Assembly: GCA_947491755.1 (NCBI GenBank)
Contig: CANLKV010000001.1
Span: forward strand, 868,001-932,000
Direction of reading: 5' to 3'
Source of the DNA: an uncultured Nonlabens sp.
GTDB lineage: Bacteria; Bacteroidota; Bacteroidia; Flavobacteriales; Flavobacteriaceae
Length of the DNA stretch: 64,000 nt
Positions 15,768-25,118 of the stretch are shown here, one piece after another. The notes beneath the pieces are model-generated. The model saw only the letters and a list, made by a program, of their open reading frames with translations. It made no database searches and had not been told where the DNA came from. Position numbers and translations under genes: made by a program. Each line of letters starts with the position of its first letter. The first letter of the stretch is position 1.

Positions 15768-17252
15768 TTATTTAATGCTCAAGTTTTCGCTAAAAATAGC
15801 GACGGTTGCAGTCCCGCTGCCAGTAAGGCGTTCAACAAATAATTCAACATAATCTCCATTAGACAAAGTGACTATTGAGTTAATCGCTATGTTTTGAATG
15901 TTAGTTGAGTTTTCCACACGAAAGATCGCGTTACTTTCTGTAATTACTGTCCCATTAACCGCCAGTAAAAAACCATAAAACTCACCGGGTTTATCCACTC
16001 TTACAGATATCGATGCATTTACTTGAAAATTACGGGTTTTAGTCCCGTCATAAACTAGCTTGTTATCATCAGGATAGGAAAATCTAAATAAATTGCTGGA
16101 TGTTGTGGTGTACGCAGTGGTGTTGCCCTCGAGCTTTTGTGGAGTGTTGATGTTGCTTGCTGTATAAGAAAAAGAATAACCATTAGTCAGACCACCGTTG
16201 TAATAATAGTTCCCACTAGCCTCATTGTCACTTTCTTTATTGATACCAGGAGAGGAAACAGTCCAGTCATTAGAAAAATTATATCCCGTGTAGGAAGAGT
16301 TACCTTTAACTCTGGTTCCATCTCCTAGAAAAACGCAACCCTCAAGGACTGCATCGCCCGCAATGCCAGTTATACCAGTCACATCCAGACCGGTGCTTCC
16401 TGCAGATACATTCATAAATCCAGATTGCTTCTGGATTAATTGAAAGGCTCCTGTAATGGTCTCAAACGTACCTTCATTATCTGCCAACCATCCCATTAAG
16501 TTAAGTAAGAGGTAACCTCCATTATGAAAAGAAATCCCAGTTTTATTTTTTTGAAACTGGATGACGTCTAAAAATACAAGTCCATACCCATCAACCTCAC
16601 CTATATCTGATAGACCGGTTATAATCATGGTTTGCAGGACTAGATTTTGCGGACTGGTGCCAAACGTTGCCGTTGCATCTAGATCAAAGGCTTTACCACC
16701 GCCAGCTGCAGGAAGCCCTGTGCTAGTATTGATTTTTCCTGCAAGGGTCATGTTTCTCAATGTACCGCCTGTACTTCCTTTAAAAATAGGTGTAGTCTCT
16801 GACGCTGCTACCAGAATATCTTTTTGTGAATATCTTCCAAAGATTGTCGCATTGTTCATATTAATGCTATTAGAAAGGATAATGGTTCCAGATATCTCGT
16901 ATGATTTACTATTGTCCAGAGTGATAATACCTGCGACAGGGGCCGGAAAGTCAGACTCTTTTTTAATAAGTACGGTTTCAGTCCTGGTCTGTTGGTCGGA
17001 AATTAAGGATTGCCACTGCCCGTCAAAGTAAGCGAACTGTTTAAGGTCTTTGTTGTAGGTAAGTAAACCACTCGCTGGATTATCAATATTTGAAATCTGG
17101 GTTTGAGTCAACCGTGGTATCAATAAACCGCTACTATCAGATTCAATATGTAGCATAGCAGATGGATCAGGAAAGCTAGTGTTGATACCTACTTGACCGT
17201 AAACATCACAAATGATAAAAAGAAGAATTAAGATAGGGGCGCTCGACTTCAT
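15768..17252 (-). CDS. Secreted flavobacterial surface protein with VGINT...LHIES N-terminus
   Basis: A 494-residue protein with signal peptide (ending CDVYGQ). The mature N-terminus VGINTSFPDPSAMLHIES followed by GLLIPRLT is a widespread Bacteroidota surface-protein module, also similar to phage tail-fibre starts. The middle is a long beta-rich region with repeated hydrophobic turns (ATIFGRYS, LRNMTLAGKI, TMIITGLSDIG) that looks like a parallel beta-helix, and the C-terminal 130 residues form another beta domain. There is no T9SS sorting domain at the end. It is likely exported to the surface or outer membrane. It is transcribed opposite to the preceding cluster and is probably monocistronic. 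Confidence 0.7.
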   Translation of the reverse strand: MKSSAPILILLFIICDVYGQVGINTSFPDPSAMLHIESDSSGLLIPRLTQTQISNIDNPASGLLTYNKDLKQFAYFDGQWQSLISDQQTRTETVLIKKESDFPAPVAGIITLDNSKSYEISGTIILSNSINMNNATIFGRYSQKDILVAASETTPIFKGSTGGTLRNMTLAGKINTSTGLPAAGGGKAFDLDATATFGTSPQNLVLQTMIITGLSDIGEVDGYGLVFLDVIQFQKNKTGISFHNGGYLLLNLMGWLADNEGTFETITGAFQLIQKQSGFMNVSAGSTGLDVTGITGIAGDAVLEGCVFLGDGTRVKGNSSYTGYNFSNDWTVSSPGINKESDNEASGNYYYNGGLTNGYSFSYTASNINTPQKLEGNTTAYTTTSSNLFRFSYPDDNKLVYDGTKTRNFQVNASISVRVDKPGEFYGFLLAVNGTVITESNAIFRVENSTNIQNIAINSIVTLSNGDYVELFVERLTGSGTATVAIFSENLSIK

Positions 17253-17550
17253 TAGTACAGTTTAACGAGCTAAAAGTAGTGTTAACCTTTATGGCAGCTC
17301 TAGTACTTACAATAACCAATTGTAAGTAAAATGAGCACAGTTATTTTGAATCCAAAACTTAATAATCAGATTATCAGTTTTTTAAAACCAAATGGAGCGT
17401 AGGAAATCAAAAGTAACAAATGTTATTATTTAACATATAATTAACTCACTTAATCGATTAAATAAATCATTCATCGTTGAAAGTACCATTTGTTAATCAA
17501 TTCAATGCTTTTAGCCCTAAGGAGGTTTATACGCTTTAGCTTACCTAATC
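17253..17550. other. AT-rich intergenic region, promoter of surface protein
   Basis: 298 bases between two minus-strand genes. It must hold the promoter for the gene ending at 15768 and the end of the metK transcript. I see no convincing terminator with a T run, no ORF with coding character and no known RNA fold. Confidence 0.4.
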
Positions 17551-18807
17551 TTATAAGTTAAACGCTGCTTTTACCTGGTCTACAAAATCTAGTTTTTCCC
17601 AAGTAAACAACTCGACCTCCTTTGTGATTCTACCATTATATGGAGATTCAAATACTTTAGTCATCATGCGTGGTTCACGCCCTACATGACCATAAGCTGC
17701 TGTATCTCTATAAATAGGATTGCGCAACTTTAAGCGGGACTCGATGGCAGCTGGTCTCATATCAAATATTTGAGCTACTTTTTTTGAAATATCACCGTCC
17801 TTCATATCTACCGTTGCCGTTCCATACGTATCTACGTGTATAGAGGTAGGTTCTACCACTCCTATAGCATAGGATACCTGCACAAGTACTTCTGTAGCAA
17901 GTCCTGCAGCTACTAGGTTTTTTGCAACATGTCTGGCTGCATAGGCTGCGCTACGGTCCACCTTTGACGGGTCTTTACCAGAAAAAGCACCGCCACCATG
18001 TGCGCCTTTGCCCCCATAAGTGTCCACTATAATCTTACGCCCAGTCAATCCTGTATCACCATGTGGACCACCTATAACAAATTTTCCAGTAGGGTTGATG
18101 TGATAGGTAATGTCATCATTAAAAAGTTCTTGCACATATTGCGGCAACTGTTTTTTAACTCGTGGGATTAAAATCTCCTTCAGGTCCTTTTTAATTTGTG
18201 CCAGCATTTGCTCGTCGTCCTTATTAAAAGGGTCGTGCTGTGTAGAGATGACTATAGCGTCGATGCGCTGAGGCACGTTGTCATCACTGTATTCGATAGT
18301 AACTTGCGATTTTGCATCGGGTCTCAAATAGGTAATCTCTTTGTTCTCGCGTCGCAATCTTGCTAACTCAATTAAAATTTTATGAGAAATGTCAAGCGCT
18401 AGCGGCATATAGTTTTCGGTCTCGTTTGTTGCATAACCGAACATCATTCCTTGATCGCCAGCACCTTGTTCCTCCTTACTTTCACGATCTACACCTTGAT
18501 TAATATCTTGAGATTGCTCATGAATCAAAGAAATAACACCACAAGAATCTCCGGAAAACTGGTACTCTCCTTTAGTATATCCTATTTCATTTATAATTTC
18601 TCGAGCAATGGTTTGCACATCCAGATAAGTGTCTGACTTAACCTCACCTGCCAGCACTACCTGGCCTGTAGTAACTAGGGTCTCACAAGCCACTTTGGAT
18701 TCTGGATCAAAAGCTAAAAAATTATCCAGTAAGGCATCGCTTATCTGGTCTGCTACTTTATCTGGGTGACCTTCACTAACAGATTCTGATGTAAATAAAT
18801 AAGGCAT
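17551..18807 (-). CDS. metK: S-adenosylmethionine synthase
   Basis: Makes SAM from methionine and ATP. The 418-residue protein starts [20 protein letters not shown] and carries [10 protein letters not shown] and [22 protein letters not shown], the standard ATP- and phosphate-binding motifs. I place the start at 18807: the reading frame stays open upstream to 18849, but that extension runs through a 16-bp palindrome and has no family similarity, while the MetK N-terminus begins at this Met. A SAM-II-like riboswitch lies about 95 bases upstream, so expression should fall when SAM is high. The gene is alone on the minus strand, away from the other methionine genes. Confidence 0.97.
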   Translation of the reverse strand: MPYLFTSESVSEGHPDKVADQISDALLDNFLAFDPESKVACETLVTTGQVVLAGEVKSDTYLDVQTIAREIINEIGYTKGEYQFSGDSCGVISLIHEQSQDINQGVDRESKEEQGAGDQGMMFGYATNETENYMPLALDISHKILIELARLRRENKEITYLRPDAKSQVTIEYSDDNVPQRIDAIVISTQHDPFNKDDEQMLAQIKKDLKEILIPRVKKQLPQYVQELFNDDITYHINPTGKFVIGGPHGDTGLTGRKIIVDTYGGKGAHGGGAFSGKDPSKVDRSAAYAARHVAKNLVAAGLATEVLVQVSYAIGVVEPTSIHVDTYGTATVDMKDGDISKKVAQIFDMRPAAIESRLKLRNPIYRDTAAYGHVGREPRMMTKVFESPYNGRITKEVELFTWEKLDFVDQVKAAFNL

Positions 18808-18817
18808 GTTGTAAGTA

Positions 18818-18833
18818 CGCTTTCGCGAAAGCG
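18818..18833. repeat. 16-bp palindrome, perfect copy, in metK leader
   Basis: Perfect copy with symmetric flanks (tacg...cgta, 18816-18835), 10 bases upstream of the metK start codon, hence in the 5' untranslated region between riboswitch and ATG. It could form a hairpin in the RNA close to the ribosome-binding region. Confidence 0.9.
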
Positions 18834-18900
18834 TATATAAAACATACACGATCGCAAGGGTTAAAATTTGTTGTAAGGAAGAGAGACTGTGTGCGGTAGT

Positions 18901-18970
18901 ACTACTGATTTAGCATTTATGCCACTTTAAAAGCGACGAGGGTGCAAGCAGTCAAATCTATCCTCGTGGC
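18901..18970 (-). promoter_or_regulatory. SAM-II riboswitch (long-loop type) upstream of metK
   Basis: On the minus strand a stem CGAGG / CCTCG (18962-18966 with 18937-18941) closes a loop with GATTTGACTGCTTGCAC, matching the SAM-II pattern GAUUU-AC-UUGCA. Downstream comes GCTAAATCAGTAG, where GCTAAA is the conserved SAM-II segment and CAGT can pair with ACTG of the loop, giving the required pseudoknot. An extra stem GCCAC/GTGGC (18966-18970 with 18921-18925) fits the long-loop variant known from Bacteroidota. The gene downstream is metK, an expected SAM-II target. Identified by eye; a covariance-model search would settle it. Confidence 0.82.
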
Positions 18971-18977
18971 AAATATA
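18970..18977 (-). promoter_or_regulatory. Bacteroidota -7 element of metK promoter
   Basis: TATATTTG on the minus strand, an exact match to TAnnTTTG, ends one base before the first riboswitch stem. Transcription would start at or just inside the aptamer. I do not find a clear -33 TTG at the usual distance. Confidence 0.55.
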
Positions 18978-19161
18978 CATATTAAGAAATCGCAGTGATT
19001 GACAAGTATAGCATTTTGTGAAGTTTATAACGCAACAAACATTTGAAAATATATTAAACCACTAAAAATCAGTTTTTTAAATAAAAGGTATTTGTGACCT
19101 GAGAAAGCATCTTAAAAATTATCCAGGGTTTCCCGTGGGTATAAAAATTGACGAAAGCAGA

Positions 19162-19206
19162 TAAATACGTACGTTACAGGATTATTTAAAGGGTTTAAAT
19201 ACGTAC
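19162..19206 (+). promoter_or_regulatory. Paired TAAATACGTAC direct repeats upstream of gapN
   Basis: TAAATACGTAC occurs at 19162-19172 and 19196-19206, 34 bases apart (about three helical turns), each centred on the palindrome TACGTA. They lie 29-73 bases before the gapN ATG and may be operator sites; the regulator is unknown. The rest of the 18978-19234 spacer is AT-rich without other recognisable elements. Confidence 0.4.
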
Positions 19207-19234
19207 TTTAATCCATCATTAAAGAACAAATCTC

Positions 19235-20815
19235 ATGTCTACAATCCCGCAAGAGTTTCAAATTACAGAGCTGGTACATCAGGATACTTATCTAGCTAAT
19301 GGTAAGTTAATCCCATGGCACGGCGATACTACACAGGTATATTCAACGATATCATCCACAGATACTTATCAACCTACCTTGCTAGGCAGCATTCCCGCCC
19401 TGGGTGAAAAGGAAGCGTTACAAGCGCTGGATGCAGCAGTTAATGCTTACAGTAATGGTCAAGGGTTGTGGCCTACCATGCGGGTGGTTGATCGCATTGC
19501 TTGTATGGAGAAATTTGTGGAGCAAATGAAGACAAAGCGTGATCAAGTGGTTAAGTTGTTAATGTGGGAAATAGGCAAGTCTTTACCTGATTCTCAAAAA
19601 GAATTTGACCGTACCGTAGATTACATCAACGACACAATTGAGGATTATAAGCAAATGGATCGTGACAGCGCTCAATTTAAAAAACACGATGGCGTCAATG
19701 CTCATATTAGACGTGGTCCACTGGGTGTAGTGTTGTGTTTAGGGCCATACAATTACCCGCTTAATGAGACTTTTGCACTACTTATTCCAGCCCTTATTAT
19801 GGGTAACACTGTTGTTTTTAAACCTGCAAAACATGGCGTTTTATTAATTTCTCCTTTACTGGAAGCTTTTTGCAACAGCTTTCCAGCTGGTGCTGTGAAT
19901 GTAATTTATGGTCGTGGCCGTATTGTCGCCTCTCCTATTATGAAAACAGGAAAGGTAGATGTGCTAGCACTTATAGGTAACAGTAAAAGCGCAAACGCGT
20001 TGCAAAATCAACATCCTAAAAGCAATCGTTTGCGATTAGTACTGGGGCTAGAGGCAAAAAATCCTGCTATCATTTTAAAAGATGCAGATCTAGACCTTGC
20101 CATTGCAGAATGTATTGCTGGCGCTACTTCCTTTAACGGTCAGCGTTGTACAGCTCTCAAGGTTATTTACGTGCATGAGGCGATTGTTGAAGAGTTTAAT
20201 AAACGATTTGCGGCACAGGTTGATGCATTAAAATTTGGTAATCCATGGGATGATGGGGTCAAACTCACACCATTGCCAGAGCCAGATAAACCTGCATATA
20301 TTCAGGAATTGATTGATGATGCTTTACATAAGGGAGCTCGTATTATTAATAAAAAAGGGGGCGATACTAGTGAAAATTTTATTTTTCCCGCGGTGCTCTA
20401 CCCAGTCTCAAAAGATTCTAGAGTTTTTCAAGAAGAGCAATTTGGTCCTGTAATCCCTGTTCTTTCTTTCAAAGATATTGAGGAGCCACTCGATGATATG
20501 GCAGCATCCAATTATGGCCAGCAGGTCAGTCTATTTGGTAGAGATATTACTACCCTAGCACCCCTTATCGATACGCTCGTTAATCTGGTGTGCCGTGTTA
20601 ATTTAAATAGCTCCTGCCAGCGTGGGCCAGATGTATACCCTTTTACTGGAAGAAAGGATAGTGCAGTGGCGACCTTAAGTGTGCATGATGCACTGCGCTC
20701 GTTTTCTATTAGAACCTTTATCGCGTCAAAAGACAATGCATCTAACAATGCTATCCTGACAGAGTTGTTGCGCTCTCGCAGTTCTAACTTTGTCAGCACC
20801 GATTATATTTTGTAA
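19235..20815 (+). CDS. gapN: NADP-dependent non-phosphorylating glyceraldehyde-3-phosphate dehydrogenase
   Basis: A 526-residue aldehyde dehydrogenase that oxidises glyceraldehyde 3-phosphate directly to 3-phosphoglycerate with NADP, giving NADPH and no ATP. The catalytic Cys is residue 305 ([10 protein letters not shown]), and the general-base Glu is residue 273 (GLEAKNPAI). [33 protein letters not shown] is the cofactor-binding stretch in its usual form. The pattern GPYNYP plus NGQRCTA and the length favour GapN over other aldehyde dehydrogenases. It is apparently monocistronic, with its own regulatory region. No sign of damage. Confidence 0.88.
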   Translation: MSTIPQEFQITELVHQDTYLANGKLIPWHGDTTQVYSTISSTDTYQPTLLGSIPALGEKEALQALDAAVNAYSNGQGLWPTMRVVDRIACMEKFVEQMKTKRDQVVKLLMWEIGKSLPDSQKEFDRTVDYINDTIEDYKQMDRDSAQFKKHDGVNAHIRRGPLGVVLCLGPYNYPLNETFALLIPALIMGNTVVFKPAKHGVLLISPLLEAFCNSFPAGAVNVIYGRGRIVASPIMKTGKVDVLALIGNSKSANALQNQHPKSNRLRLVLGLEAKNPAIILKDADLDLAIAECIAGATSFNGQRCTALKVIYVHEAIVEEFNKRFAAQVDALKFGNPWDDGVKLTPLPEPDKPAYIQELIDDALHKGARIINKKGGDTSENFIFPAVLYPVSKDSRVFQEEQFGPVIPVLSFKDIEEPLDDMAASNYGQQVSLFGRDITTLAPLIDTLVNLVCRVNLNSSCQRGPDVYPFTGRKDSAVATLSVHDALRSFSIRTFIASKDNASNNAILTELLRSRSSNFVSTDYIL

Positions 20816-20916
20816 AACAGGTATATCAGGTTAGAATTGCATGCAATGAGATAGAAGTGCCAGAAATTGACCTAGAAAATAACATACTCGCACAAGCATA
20901 ACTGAATCACCATTGA

Positions 20917-22458
20917 ATGATGCTCAAGGACCCGCATGACAATCTTTTTGCACTAGTATCCTCGCTTACAAAATCGGAAAAGCGTCAATTCAAACTCTAT
21001 GTGGGTAGGCTAGGGGTAAATGTAGATTCAAAGTTTATGCAACTATTCAGTGTCCTGGATAAAGCAGCTGTTTATAGCGAGGCTAATATATTGCAGGCCA
21101 CTAGCATTACAAAAAGACAATTAGCAAACGTTAAATCGCATTTGTACAAACAAATTTTAGTCAGTTTAAAGCTTAATCCCGCCCATCAAACTGCACAAGT
21201 ATACCTGAGGGAACAATTAGATTTTGCCTCTATTCTATACAGCAAGGGTTTGTACCTACAAAGTTTAAAAATCCTAGAGAAATCAAAAGATATTGCAATG
21301 GCGCGGCAGGAATATCAATTGGCTTTTGAAATAATCGAGTTTGAAAAAGTCATCGAGTCGCAATACGTTACCCACAGCACGCATGACCGTGCAGAGGTAT
21401 TGACAAGACAATCACAAGCCTTGCATAAGTCTAACGTATTGACTAGTCAATTATCAAGTCTTAGTTTACAATTATATGGTCTGCTGCTTAAAAAAGGCTA
21501 CGTAAAAAGTGAAATAGACCGTGCGCATCTTAATGAGTTTTTCAAATCACAATTGCCTTATTATAAATGGAGTGAATTGCATTTCAAGGAAAAATTATGG
21601 GTCTGCAAGGTTCATTTGTGGTATGGGTTTTTATTACAAGATTTTCTTTTATGCTATAAATATGCTGTACGCTGGGTAGAGCTATTTTATGATGAGCCAG
21701 AGATGATCGCATTAAACCCTAGCTTTTTTTTAAAGGGGAATCACTATTTACTGGAAGCCTTATTTCTATTAGGGCATCAATCAAAGTTCAACAGCTGTTT
21801 AAGTAAACTGCAAACCATAGTTGCTCAACCACAATTTCCTGTTAGCGATCATGTAGCGGCACTATCGTTTTTGTACATACAAATCAATAAAATCAATGCC
21901 TGTTTTATGGATGGTAGCTTCAATAAAGGACTGCAATTGATCCCAGAAACAGAAAAACATTTGTCGATGTATGGCAATTTAATAGGCGAGCATTATCACA
22001 TGGTTTTTTATTACAAGTTTGCCTGTTTACAATTTGGTGTAGAAAACTACGATCAGACCATCTATTATTTAAATAAAATTATAGATCATAAAAGCCCGCG
22101 TATGAGGGAAGATTTGATGTGTTTTTCTAGAATATTAAATCTGATGGCTCACTATGAGGCTGGCAAAGATGACCGTCTAGAGGCAGATTTAAAATCGGTC
22201 TATAAGTTTTTGAAAAAAATGAATGCACTCAATAAAGTGCAACTGGAGTTGATTCAATTCATTCGTGAATTAGGCAATATTTACCCACAGGATCTTAAGG
22301 ATGCCTTTATCAGATTGCATAAAAAATTGCGAGGCTTTGAGGATAATCCTTTGGAAAGACGTGCATTTTTATACCTGGATATTTTATCCTGGCTGGAAAG
22401 TAAGATTCATCAAAAACCTGTAGGAGAAATAGTTAGAGATAAAAATAGAGAGAGATAG
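20917..22458 (+). CDS. Conserved helical protein, unknown function
   Basis: A 513-residue, largely alpha-helical protein. It begins DPHDNLFALVSSLTKSEKRQFKLYV, a start seen in a family of Bacteroidota proteins with TPR-like helical pairs. The first 90 residues resemble a winged-helix or DNA-binding start (TKRQLANVKSHLYKQIL), and the remainder is repeats of antiparallel helices (YYKFACLQFGVENYDQTIYYLNKI). No signal peptide or membrane segment, so it is cytoplasmic. I do not recognise a named function. It stands alone between gapN and the metY riboswitch. A regulator or scaffold role would fit the architecture but is not shown. Confidence 0.7.
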   Translation: MMLKDPHDNLFALVSSLTKSEKRQFKLYVGRLGVNVDSKFMQLFSVLDKAAVYSEANILQATSITKRQLANVKSHLYKQILVSLKLNPAHQTAQVYLREQLDFASILYSKGLYLQSLKILEKSKDIAMARQEYQLAFEIIEFEKVIESQYVTHSTHDRAEVLTRQSQALHKSNVLTSQLSSLSLQLYGLLLKKGYVKSEIDRAHLNEFFKSQLPYYKWSELHFKEKLWVCKVHLWYGFLLQDFLLCYKYAVRWVELFYDEPEMIALNPSFFLKGNHYLLEALFLLGHQSKFNSCLSKLQTIVAQPQFPVSDHVAALSFLYIQINKINACFMDGSFNKGLQLIPETEKHLSMYGNLIGEHYHMVFYYKFACLQFGVENYDQTIYYLNKIIDHKSPRMREDLMCFSRILNLMAHYEAGKDDRLEADLKSVYKFLKKMNALNKVQLELIQFIRELGNIYPQDLKDAFIRLHKKLRGFEDNPLERRAFLYLDILSWLESKIHQKPVGEIVRDKNRER

Positions 22459-22510
22459 AGTCTGGGCGAATAAACCCTAGTAAATTTATAGGAAAATAAT
22501 TTGTTAAAAA

Positions 22511-22543
22511 TTTGGTATTGATAAATAGTTTTCTGAATCTTTG
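22511..22543 (+). promoter_or_regulatory. Possible promoter of the metYX-hom operon
   Basis: TTTG at 22511-22514 and AATCTTTG at 22536-22543, a 21-base spacer, resemble -33 and -7 elements of Bacteroidota. The match to TAnnTTTG has one mismatch. The SAM-I aptamer begins about 25 bases downstream, as expected for a 5' leader. Confidence 0.4.
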
Positions 22544-22567
22544 GTCTCACGTTCATAACCATACTGA

Positions 22568-22680
22568 AATTATCAAGAAAGGACGAGGGAACAGACCCAT
22601 CGACTCCTTAGCAACCCTTCGTTTTTTAAACGATGAAGGTGCTAATTTCTGCTCGCCGCCTGGCGAGACAAGATGATACA
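22568..22680 (+). promoter_or_regulatory. SAM-I (S-box) riboswitch upstream of metY
   Basis: Closing stem P1 is TATCA (22571) with TGATA (22674-22678). Inside are AAGGA...TCCTT of P2 with the conserved GAGGGAACAGACCC and GCAACC, then the P3 hairpin and AAGGTGCTAA, then a P4 hairpin (GCTCGCC/GGCGAG). These are the S-box signatures. About 130 bases separate it from the ATG at 22811 and contain a hairpin CTCTTATAC/GTGTAAGAG (22727-22749) without a T run, so control may be translational or involve a less obvious terminator. The regulated genes make methionine precursors. Confidence 0.92.
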
Positions 22681-22810
22681 CGCAATAAGTAGGTTATACT
22701 ACCAGCAAGTTTCTTTTTTGATTTTACTCTTATACAATTTGTGTAAGAGCAAAGTACGTTTCTATTGGTTCTGGACATTAATGTTTTAATAATTAGTAAA
22801 AAGAAACAAC

Positions 22811-24103
22811 ATGTCAAATCAAAAATTTTCAACACAGGCCTTGCACGCTGGGCACGATTTTAAAGCTAACGGAGGTACTCGAGCAGTGCCCTTGTATCAA
22901 TCCACCAGTTATGTATTTAACAACAGTGATCACGCAGCAAATTTATTCTCGCTGGCAGAGCCTGGTTTTATTTACACCAGGATTAACAATCCTACAGTCG
23001 ATGTTCTAGAGCAGCGACTGGCTGCACTCGAGGGAGGTATCGCTGCAGTGGCGACAGCATCTGGAACTAGCGCAATTTCTACCACGCTGCTTACATTGTT
23101 AAGAGCGGGAGATCATATCGTTGCTAGTAGTTCTCTATATGGTGGGACGTTTAATCTATTATCTGTAACCCTGCCACGACTGGGTATCACCACAACCTTT
23201 GTTGATCCCAGTGAGGAAGGCTCTTTTACTAAAGCTATTCAAGAAAACACTCGTGCCATTTTTGTAGAATCTCTAGGAAACCCTAAACTAGATGTGCTGG
23301 ATTTAAAAGCCGTAAGTAAACAGGCTGTGGCCTCAAAAGTACCTTTAATTGTAGATAATACAGTTGCAACGCCTTACTTGCTCAACCCCATAGAGCATGG
23401 AGCAAATATTGTAATCCACTCATTGACAAAATATATCAATGGAAACGGGACTGCTCTGGGCGGCATTATTATCGATGCAGGAACCTTTGACTGGACAAAC
23501 GGTAAATTTCCAGAGTTTACAGAGCCATCTGCAGGTTATCATGGCTTAATTTATAGCGAGGCACTTGAAGAAGCGGCATTTATCGCCAAAGTGCGTATCG
23601 AGGGGCTAAGAGATTTAGGAGCAGCCATATCGCCGTTCAATGCATGGCAAATTATTCAAGGTCTAGAGACACTCAATTTGCGTGTGGATAGGCATTCAAA
23701 AAATGCTTTGGAACTAGCCCAATGGCTAGAAACTCAAGAAGACGTGGCCTGGGTAAATTACCCTGGTCTAGCCACTAGTGAGTACCATGATCTGGCTCAA
23801 GAATACCTACCTAAAGGACAAAGCGGTATCGTAACCTTTGGACTTAAAGGCGGCTATGAGTCAGCAAAAAAAGCCGTTGATAATGCTCAAATCTTTTCAT
23901 TACTAGCAAATATAGGCGACAGCAAATCTCTAATTATTCACCCGGCGAGTACGACCCATCAGCAATTAAGTGATGAGCAACAAGCCAGTGCGGGAGCGCC
24001 TAAAGACTTGATACGTTTGTCTGTAGGGCTGGAAGATGTAGAGGATCTCAAGGCAGATCTGGCACAGGCATTCAAGGCTGTAAAAGCGACAGCTACTGCA
24101 TAA
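22811..24103 (+). CDS. metY: O-acetylhomoserine sulfhydrylase
   Basis: A 430-residue PLP enzyme of the Cys/Met metabolism family that joins sulfide to O-acetylhomoserine to give homocysteine and acetate. Motifs are ALHAGHDFKANGGTRAVPLYQSTSYVF at the start, YTRINNPTVDVLEQRLAALEGG, and the PLP lysine in SLTKYINGNGTALGG near residue 208. The length and the HAG start fit MetY (O-acetylhomoserine aminocarboxypropyltransferase) rather than MetB or MetZ. It is the first gene behind a SAM-I riboswitch. Its stop TAA shares a base with the metX ATG. It would take the sulfide made by the cys genes encoded downstream. Confidence 0.93.
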   Translation: MSNQKFSTQALHAGHDFKANGGTRAVPLYQSTSYVFNNSDHAANLFSLAEPGFIYTRINNPTVDVLEQRLAALEGGIAAVATASGTSAISTTLLTLLRAGDHIVASSSLYGGTFNLLSVTLPRLGITTTFVDPSEEGSFTKAIQENTRAIFVESLGNPKLDVLDLKAVSKQAVASKVPLIVDNTVATPYLLNPIEHGANIVIHSLTKYINGNGTALGGIIIDAGTFDWTNGKFPEFTEPSAGYHGLIYSEALEEAAFIAKVRIEGLRDLGAAISPFNAWQIIQGLETLNLRVDRHSKNALELAQWLETQEDVAWVNYPGLATSEYHDLAQEYLPKGQSGIVTFGLKGGYESAKKAVDNAQIFSLLANIGDSKSLIIHPASTTHQQLSDEQQASAGAPKDLIRLSVGLEDVEDLKADLAQAFKAVKATATA

Positions 24104-25083
24104 TGTCTAGAGAATTGCAGTATATAAAAATACCAGAGCTGCCATTGCATTCTGGTAAGGTTCAGGATATAAGTGTTTCCTATCAGATTTTTGGGCGTGC
24201 GTTGCATACCGCGCCCATAATTCTGGTAAATCACGCGCTCACAGGTAATTCGAGTATTGATCAGTGGTGGTCCCAACTGGTGGGTCCGTCTAAGGTACTC
24301 GACACAGATAGGTTTACCTTACTGGCTCTAGATATTCCAGGGAATGGGTATGACGGCCATGTGGATCATTTGATTTTTAATTATCAGGACTGGTGTCTGG
24401 CAGATGTGGCTCTCGCTTTCGCGAAAGCGATATCTTCTCTACACATCACCTCCATCGAGATAGGAATAGGCGGTAGTATAGGTGGCGCCCTATTATGGGA
24501 AATGCTGGCAATAGAACCATCTTTATTTCAAACTATAGTGCCCATTGCCGCAGACTGGAAGGCTACAGACTGGCTTGTTGCCTGCTGTCATGTGCAGGAG
24601 TCGATTCTGGCGACATCTGACCGTCCATTAGAAATAGCCAGACAGCACGCAATGACCTTTTACCGGTCGCCCCAGGGATTAGAATTGAAGTTTGATCGCA
24701 AGGTACATGCGGGTTCGTTTGCTGTAAAACAATGGCTGGATTATCATGGTAAATCGTTGCAGCAGCGATTTCAATTGCCTGCGTATCGATTGTTGAACCG
24801 TCTTTTATGGACGATTGATGCAGCGGCATCGCACAATAATGATGTGTCCCAGTTGGTGGCTGCATCCCGTACGGCGATTGAATTGATTTGTATTGACAGT
24901 GATTTGTTTTTTACAGCAGCTCAGGATGAAAAAACATTTTTGCTATTGCGTGATGTTCATGATATCAGGCTGCATCAATTGAACAGTCCACATGGGCATG
25001 ATGCATTTTTAATGGAGCATACACAAATGCAAGAATTGCTCACCCGTATTATTGAAAAAAGGTTAGTACCAGTAGCGACCTGA
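24103..25083 (+). CDS. metX: Homoserine O-acetyltransferase-like alpha/beta hydrolase
   Basis: A 326-residue alpha/beta-hydrolase of MetX type; acetylates homoserine using acetyl-CoA. The oxyanion segment NHALTGNSS, the nucleophile Ser125 in GGSIGG, Asp267 in IDSDLFF and His299 in GHDAFL give the complete triad with MetX-like context. It is somewhat shorter than typical MetX proteins (about 350-380 residues), mainly in the lid region. It overlaps metY by one base and ends in TGATG with the next gene, so the three genes form one unit under the SAM-I riboswitch. A palindrome copy codes AFAKA at about residue 105. Confidence 0.87.
   Translation: MSRELQYIKIPELPLHSGKVQDISVSYQIFGRALHTAPIILVNHALTGNSSIDQWWSQLVGPSKVLDTDRFTLLALDIPGNGYDGHVDHLIFNYQDWCLADVALAFAKAISSLHITSIEIGIGGSIGGALLWEMLAIEPSLFQTIVPIAADWKATDWLVACCHVQESILATSDRPLEIARQHAMTFYRSPQGLELKFDRKVHAGSFAVKQWLDYHGKSLQQRFQLPAYRLLNRLLWTIDAAASHNNDVSQLVAASRTAIELICIDSDLFFTAAQDEKTFLLLRDVHDIRLHQLNSPHGHDAFLMEHTQMQELLTRIIEKRLVPVAT
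24414..24429. repeat. 16-bp palindrome, perfect copy, inside metX
   Basis: Perfect copy read as AFAKA in the MetX-like protein. Confidence 0.9.
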
Positions 25084-25118
25084 TGAAAGGAAAGTGCTGC
25101 CACAAAATTTATAACATT

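Noticed and set aside
16561..17031. 156-codon plus-strand frame opposite the surface protein
   Set aside because: It is the antisense of a gene with a clear signal peptide and family-like start; composition is that of a shadow frame.
17551..18849. Longer metK reading frame starting at 18849
   Set aside because: The extra 14 residues run through the 16-bp palindrome and are not part of the MetK family, whose N-terminus [14 protein letters not shown] starts at 18807.
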